Assembly: GCA_947034885.2 (NCBI GenBank)
Contig: OX344755.2
Coordinates: 3,474,501-3,538,500 of the forward strand
From: Thuidium tamariscinum
Taxonomy: Eukaryota; Streptophyta; Bryopsida; Hypnales; Thuidiaceae
Direction: 5' to 3'
Length of the DNA: 64,000 nucleotides
The notes beneath the pieces are model-generated. The model had not been told where the DNA came from. It saw only the letters and a list, made by a program, of their open reading frames with translations, and did no database searches. Made by a program: the position numbers and the translations under genes. Below, piece by piece: positions 61,222-64,000 of the stretch (within the stretch, counting starts at the first letter, position 1; every line of letters starts with the position of its first letter).

Positions 61222-62574
61222 TCACGACTGTCGTGCATGCCGTCGGGCGACCAAGTACTCTCCGATCTCACGACGCTTGACTGCGGCCACTGAGTTCTGG
61301 ACTGCGTAGTCCGCAGCTGGATGCCGAGCAGCACGCGGCATTAAATCAGGACACGGTCGGACCTCCATGCCCTCCTGTAGCAAGGTGTTCAACAAATCCT
61401 CGACATCCTCATGTGATTGCCGCAGAAGAATGTTGTGCAATATCGCACAGCACACGACCACATCAGGTAAGAAAGTGATCTGCAACTCTGATTTCCCAAG
61501 CAGCTCTCGGAAGGACTGCTTGAGAATACCGAAAGCATTTTCGACAACAGTTCGGCCTCTCTTGAGCTTCCTGTTCAATAAAGTGTCGGGCACTGACAAG
61601 TCTGATACTTCGCGGTGAGGTACCATAATCCATGGCAGCAAAGGGTAGCCTGAATCGGCAAGAACATACGGGGTGAACCCGTCCACTGCCATGGCAGTGT
61701 CCATCAGATTGCCATGAGAGGCCAACTCAAAAAGTGATGACCTCCTCAAGACACGGCTGTCGTTTGTTGATCCGGGCATGCCCACATAGAGATCGAGAAA
61801 ACGTTTGTCACTATCCACAACTGCCTGGCAATTTATGCTGTAGCCTCCACTTTTGAAGTAGTAGTAGTCGGCTGGGCAATGCTGCGGTTTACTGATAGCT
61901 ACATGGAAAGCATCAAGGGCTCCAACCACAGCTGGCAAACCACATAAGCTTGCAAACTTACGCTGCGTTTCACTGAAACGATCACCAGTTGGCCATGAAA
62001 TCTCGCTCTTCAAGCAATCATTGATAGAGTGGACAACCTCTCTCAAAATCTTTGAAACAGTGCTCCTCCCTATTGCAAACATCTCGTTGCAAATAGTGAA
62101 GTTTGCTCCATGCACGAGCTTGAATAAAGTGCAAGCCACCTTGACCACAACTGGGATTGCAAAGCGGTACCTGGTATCTTTCTTTTGTACGTGAGGACGA
62201 AGGACTTCTGCAAGTGCAAAAACGGCAGGTTTTGTCATTCGAAACATGGTGACCCAGCGACTGCTGACGTACTCGTGCATGAGAAATCTGGAGAACCACG
62301 TTGTCGACCTGGGTTTAACCCAATATGTGATCTCGTCGTGGAAAACATTCAGCGCAGAGCGTAATTGAAAATTCAAAGCGGTGGACCCAATGATGGACGT
62401 CGTAGCCTCCATGGTTCCTTCGTCAGCTTCCCGTAGCGCTGTGAGGGCGTCGTCACCTTCTTCGTCGGTAACAGCAGCCTCCGTGCCGCACTGTTCTGTA
62501 CCCGCATGCAGGAGTAACATCAGCATCCACAGAGTGAATGCCACGGCAGTGTGGGGGTCCGTAACGATGTCCAT
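61222..62574 (-). CDS. PIF/Harbinger DDE transposase (HARBI1-type nuclease), single exon
   Basis: The preferred start is the ATG at 62574, in a good context (ACCATGG), giving 450 residues; an upstream in-frame ATG at 62688 would add 38. A helix-turn-helix-like segment (FTICNEMFAIGRSTVSKIL, about 159-177) precedes the nuclease core. The catalytic acidic residues are all present: D221 in VGALDAFHV, D272 in GSTNDSRVL and E345 in VVENAFGILK. ADSGYPLLPW between the second and third is the usual family signature, and ends of the protein are intact. It cuts and joins the element ends in the nucleus, together with the SANT/Myb-like partner encoded on the other strand. No frameshift or early stop is seen. 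Confidence 0.93.
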   Translation of the reverse strand: MDIVTDPHTAVAFTLWMLMLLLHAGTEQCGTEAAVTDEEGDDALTALREADEGTMEATTSIIGSTALNFQLRSALNVFHDEITYWVKPRSTTWFSRFLMHEYVSSRWVTMFRMTKPAVFALAEVLRPHVQKKDTRYRFAIPVVVKVACTLFKLVHGANFTICNEMFAIGRSTVSKILREVVHSINDCLKSEISWPTGDRFSETQRKFASLCGLPAVVGALDAFHVAISKPQHCPADYYYFKSGGYSINCQAVVDSDKRFLDLYVGMPGSTNDSRVLRRSSLFELASHGNLMDTAMAVDGFTPYVLADSGYPLLPWIMVPHREVSDLSVPDTLLNRKLKRGRTVVENAFGILKQSFRELLGKSELQITFLPDVVVCCAILHNILLRQSHEDVEDLLNTLLQEGMEVRPCPDLMPRAARHPAADYAVQNSVAAVKRREIGEYLVARRHARQS

Positions 62575-63503
62575 GGTACTGATGAAAGAAAATCTGTATG
62601 TGAAAGAAGTTATCGGAATAAGTAAGTTCGGGTTCAGGGACGTGAAGTTCGAAAGGATTGCGTGCAGACAGGACACCGACATAGACAATGTGAGGACAGA
62701 CTGCCTCTACGGACGAAGCCATCTCAGAACGGCAAAATGAGCATTGCTGAAGCTGAACAACAAAACCCTAAATTGTTGCGATCTAGCCTGCTGTTGCTCA
62801 ACGAACAATTCAGAGCATCATACAGAAGAAGACAATTTCATTCGAGCTATGAGGTACAAAGGAATTGACGGTCCAGCAGGCATTGATATAGTGACATACT
62901 TGATGATACTATCCTATCGATGCAAGCCTTGGCTGCGGAAGAGAAAATGTGCTTCGTAGTGAAAACGACCAGCAGCAGCAGTTGAAAGAGTCAGAAAAAT
63001 TGTGTGAGCTTTCACCAGAGGATTCATGCTTCATGAACACACAGACGTGGTACACTCCCAGACCTAATTTTGGTTTCCTTCAACCCAGTTTGAGAAATCG
63101 CTGAAGATGCCTACACATGTTGTACACTACAGATCCTGAACCACCTTCACAGAAATGATTTCACCGTTCACGGAGATCGTGCTACTCATAGCTTCCTCAC
63201 AGACAGTGCAAGGCACGGTGACACTCTTCTTGCTAACGCAATCGACCCCAACAGCCCCGATGAGAGGCCACATGTGAACGTGGCAGTTCATGTTTAGGCC
63301 CTGTCAGAACGTAGCTGGAAAATTGTCGTCCACGTCACAGCGACAACACGCGCGAAACGTACCCGAACCTGTGCCAACATTACCGAACCACTGCAAGACC
63401 CTCCGAAGCAGTGCTGGTGTGAAAACAAAAGTGATTAAGCTCTAAAAGCTGGCCTAACTAAAACCGGTGTTGTTAACTAGTAGCAAGTGGGAACAGACCT
63501 TAA

Positions 63504-64000
63504 CTCGTCAACTCTAACGCTTGTATCGCCTATATATCTGCAATTCACGATGATTGTCCAGACAACAAAATCAACAACTCACATTTACTGCAAAATTCTG
63601 TTTTTTACAGTGACTCTATGTCTTCATAACATTCAATAGCAGCCTGTCACACTGTCTCCCTGCGGATGGAATGGTGTGGAATATTCCACACCATTCAGTA
63701 ACTAAAATTGCAAACTTCAAGAAATGTCTGATGAAATTAGGTGATGGGGACTTCACAAAGGGAAAGGCAATCTTTCTATGGGCTACTGAATGTTATGTTG
63801 ATGAGCTTTCAATTTCAGTCCCTTCAAGCGCTTGATCTGCTTCTTTTCTACTGTAAAAAACCAAGTTGTTTCGCCCCTTCTATTCCAATTGAAGACAAGA
63901 AGAAACAGAAGTGATTAAGCGGTCTTCCATGAATTCACCTACTTCACAAAGTTGAAAATAATGCCTTGTAATCTCCATCCAACAACACTAGTCATGTGAG
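63504..64000. other. Intergenic DNA right of the Harbinger element
   Basis: No gene recognised. A short inverted word GGTGTGGAATATTCCACACC lies at 63672-63691. Confidence 0.5.

Larger units (their letters stand above)
57522..63500. mobile_element. Complete PIF/Harbinger transposon, about 5.98 kb
   Basis: Inverted ends AGGTCTGTTCCCACTTGCTA (both ends, continuing CTA for 23 exact bases) are bordered by TAA at 57519-57521 and 63501-63503, the 3-bp duplication typical of this superfamily. Inside lie two genes pointing toward each other: a SANT/Myb-like protein on plus and a DDE nuclease on minus, the standard two-gene content of an autonomous element. Both frames are intact, so the copy may be young and possibly active. 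Confidence 0.92.

Overview
This window is nuclear DNA of a eukaryote, most likely a land plant. Genes carry many short GT-AG introns, the intergenic DNA is very AT-rich, and one gene belongs to the plant-specific PLATZ family. Another is closest, from memory, to the plant exonuclease ERL1 (Arabidopsis At3g15140 type). The density of small transposons and the presence of a full PAN3 gene make me lean to a non-seed plant such as a bryophyte or lycophyte, but that is inference. I see no bacterial-type operons, rRNA, CRISPR array or convincing tRNA gene.

Layout. 1-7.9 kb is AT-rich repeat debris with an orphan promoter-like patch at about 1.75-2.25 kb. 8.3-11.9 kb (minus) is a six-exon ERL1-like DEDDh exonuclease, which I could splice completely with consistent phases. 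12-16.4 kb is empty AT-rich DNA. 16.4-17.7 kb holds an inverted-repeat element whose end touches the stop codon of an intronless PLATZ gene (minus). 19.2-30.4 kb (minus) is an 18-exon PAN3 gene (deadenylase adaptor), resolved to about 1160 codons with every junction in phase; only its first and last exons are uncertain. 30.7-37.5 kb is AT-rich with hairpin elements. 37.57-38.81 kb (plus) is a three-exon gene for a small Lys/Arg-rich protein. The segment around and behind it (about 37.95-42.0 kb) is repeated in direct orientation at about 45.29-50.25 kb, where the gene copy is broken, part of its intron is inverted, and at least two dated-by-position transposons have landed.

52.5-63.5 kb is a cluster of PIF/Harbinger-type DNA transposons. 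At 57522-63500 there is an apparently complete element. It has matching inverted ends, a TAA target duplication, a two-exon SANT/Myb-like accessory protein on plus, and a DDE nuclease with all three catalytic acidic residues on minus. 334 bp to its left, at 52490-57187, lies a second element with unusual inverted arms of about 820 bp. It has the same TAA duplication, related outer ends and no transposase, and it carries nested hairpin elements of a CACTA-like family.

The two large housekeeping genes both act in RNA decay or processing (PAN3 on mRNA poly(A) tails, ERL1-like on structured RNA 3' ends), but nothing suggests they are co-regulated. The strongest leads for follow-up are the pair of Harbinger-type elements that may work as helper and passenger, the duplication with an internal inversion, the PLATZ gene ending inside a transposon end, and the array of PAM2-like motifs in PAN3. 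All spliced models here were made by eye; no alignment or database search was run.
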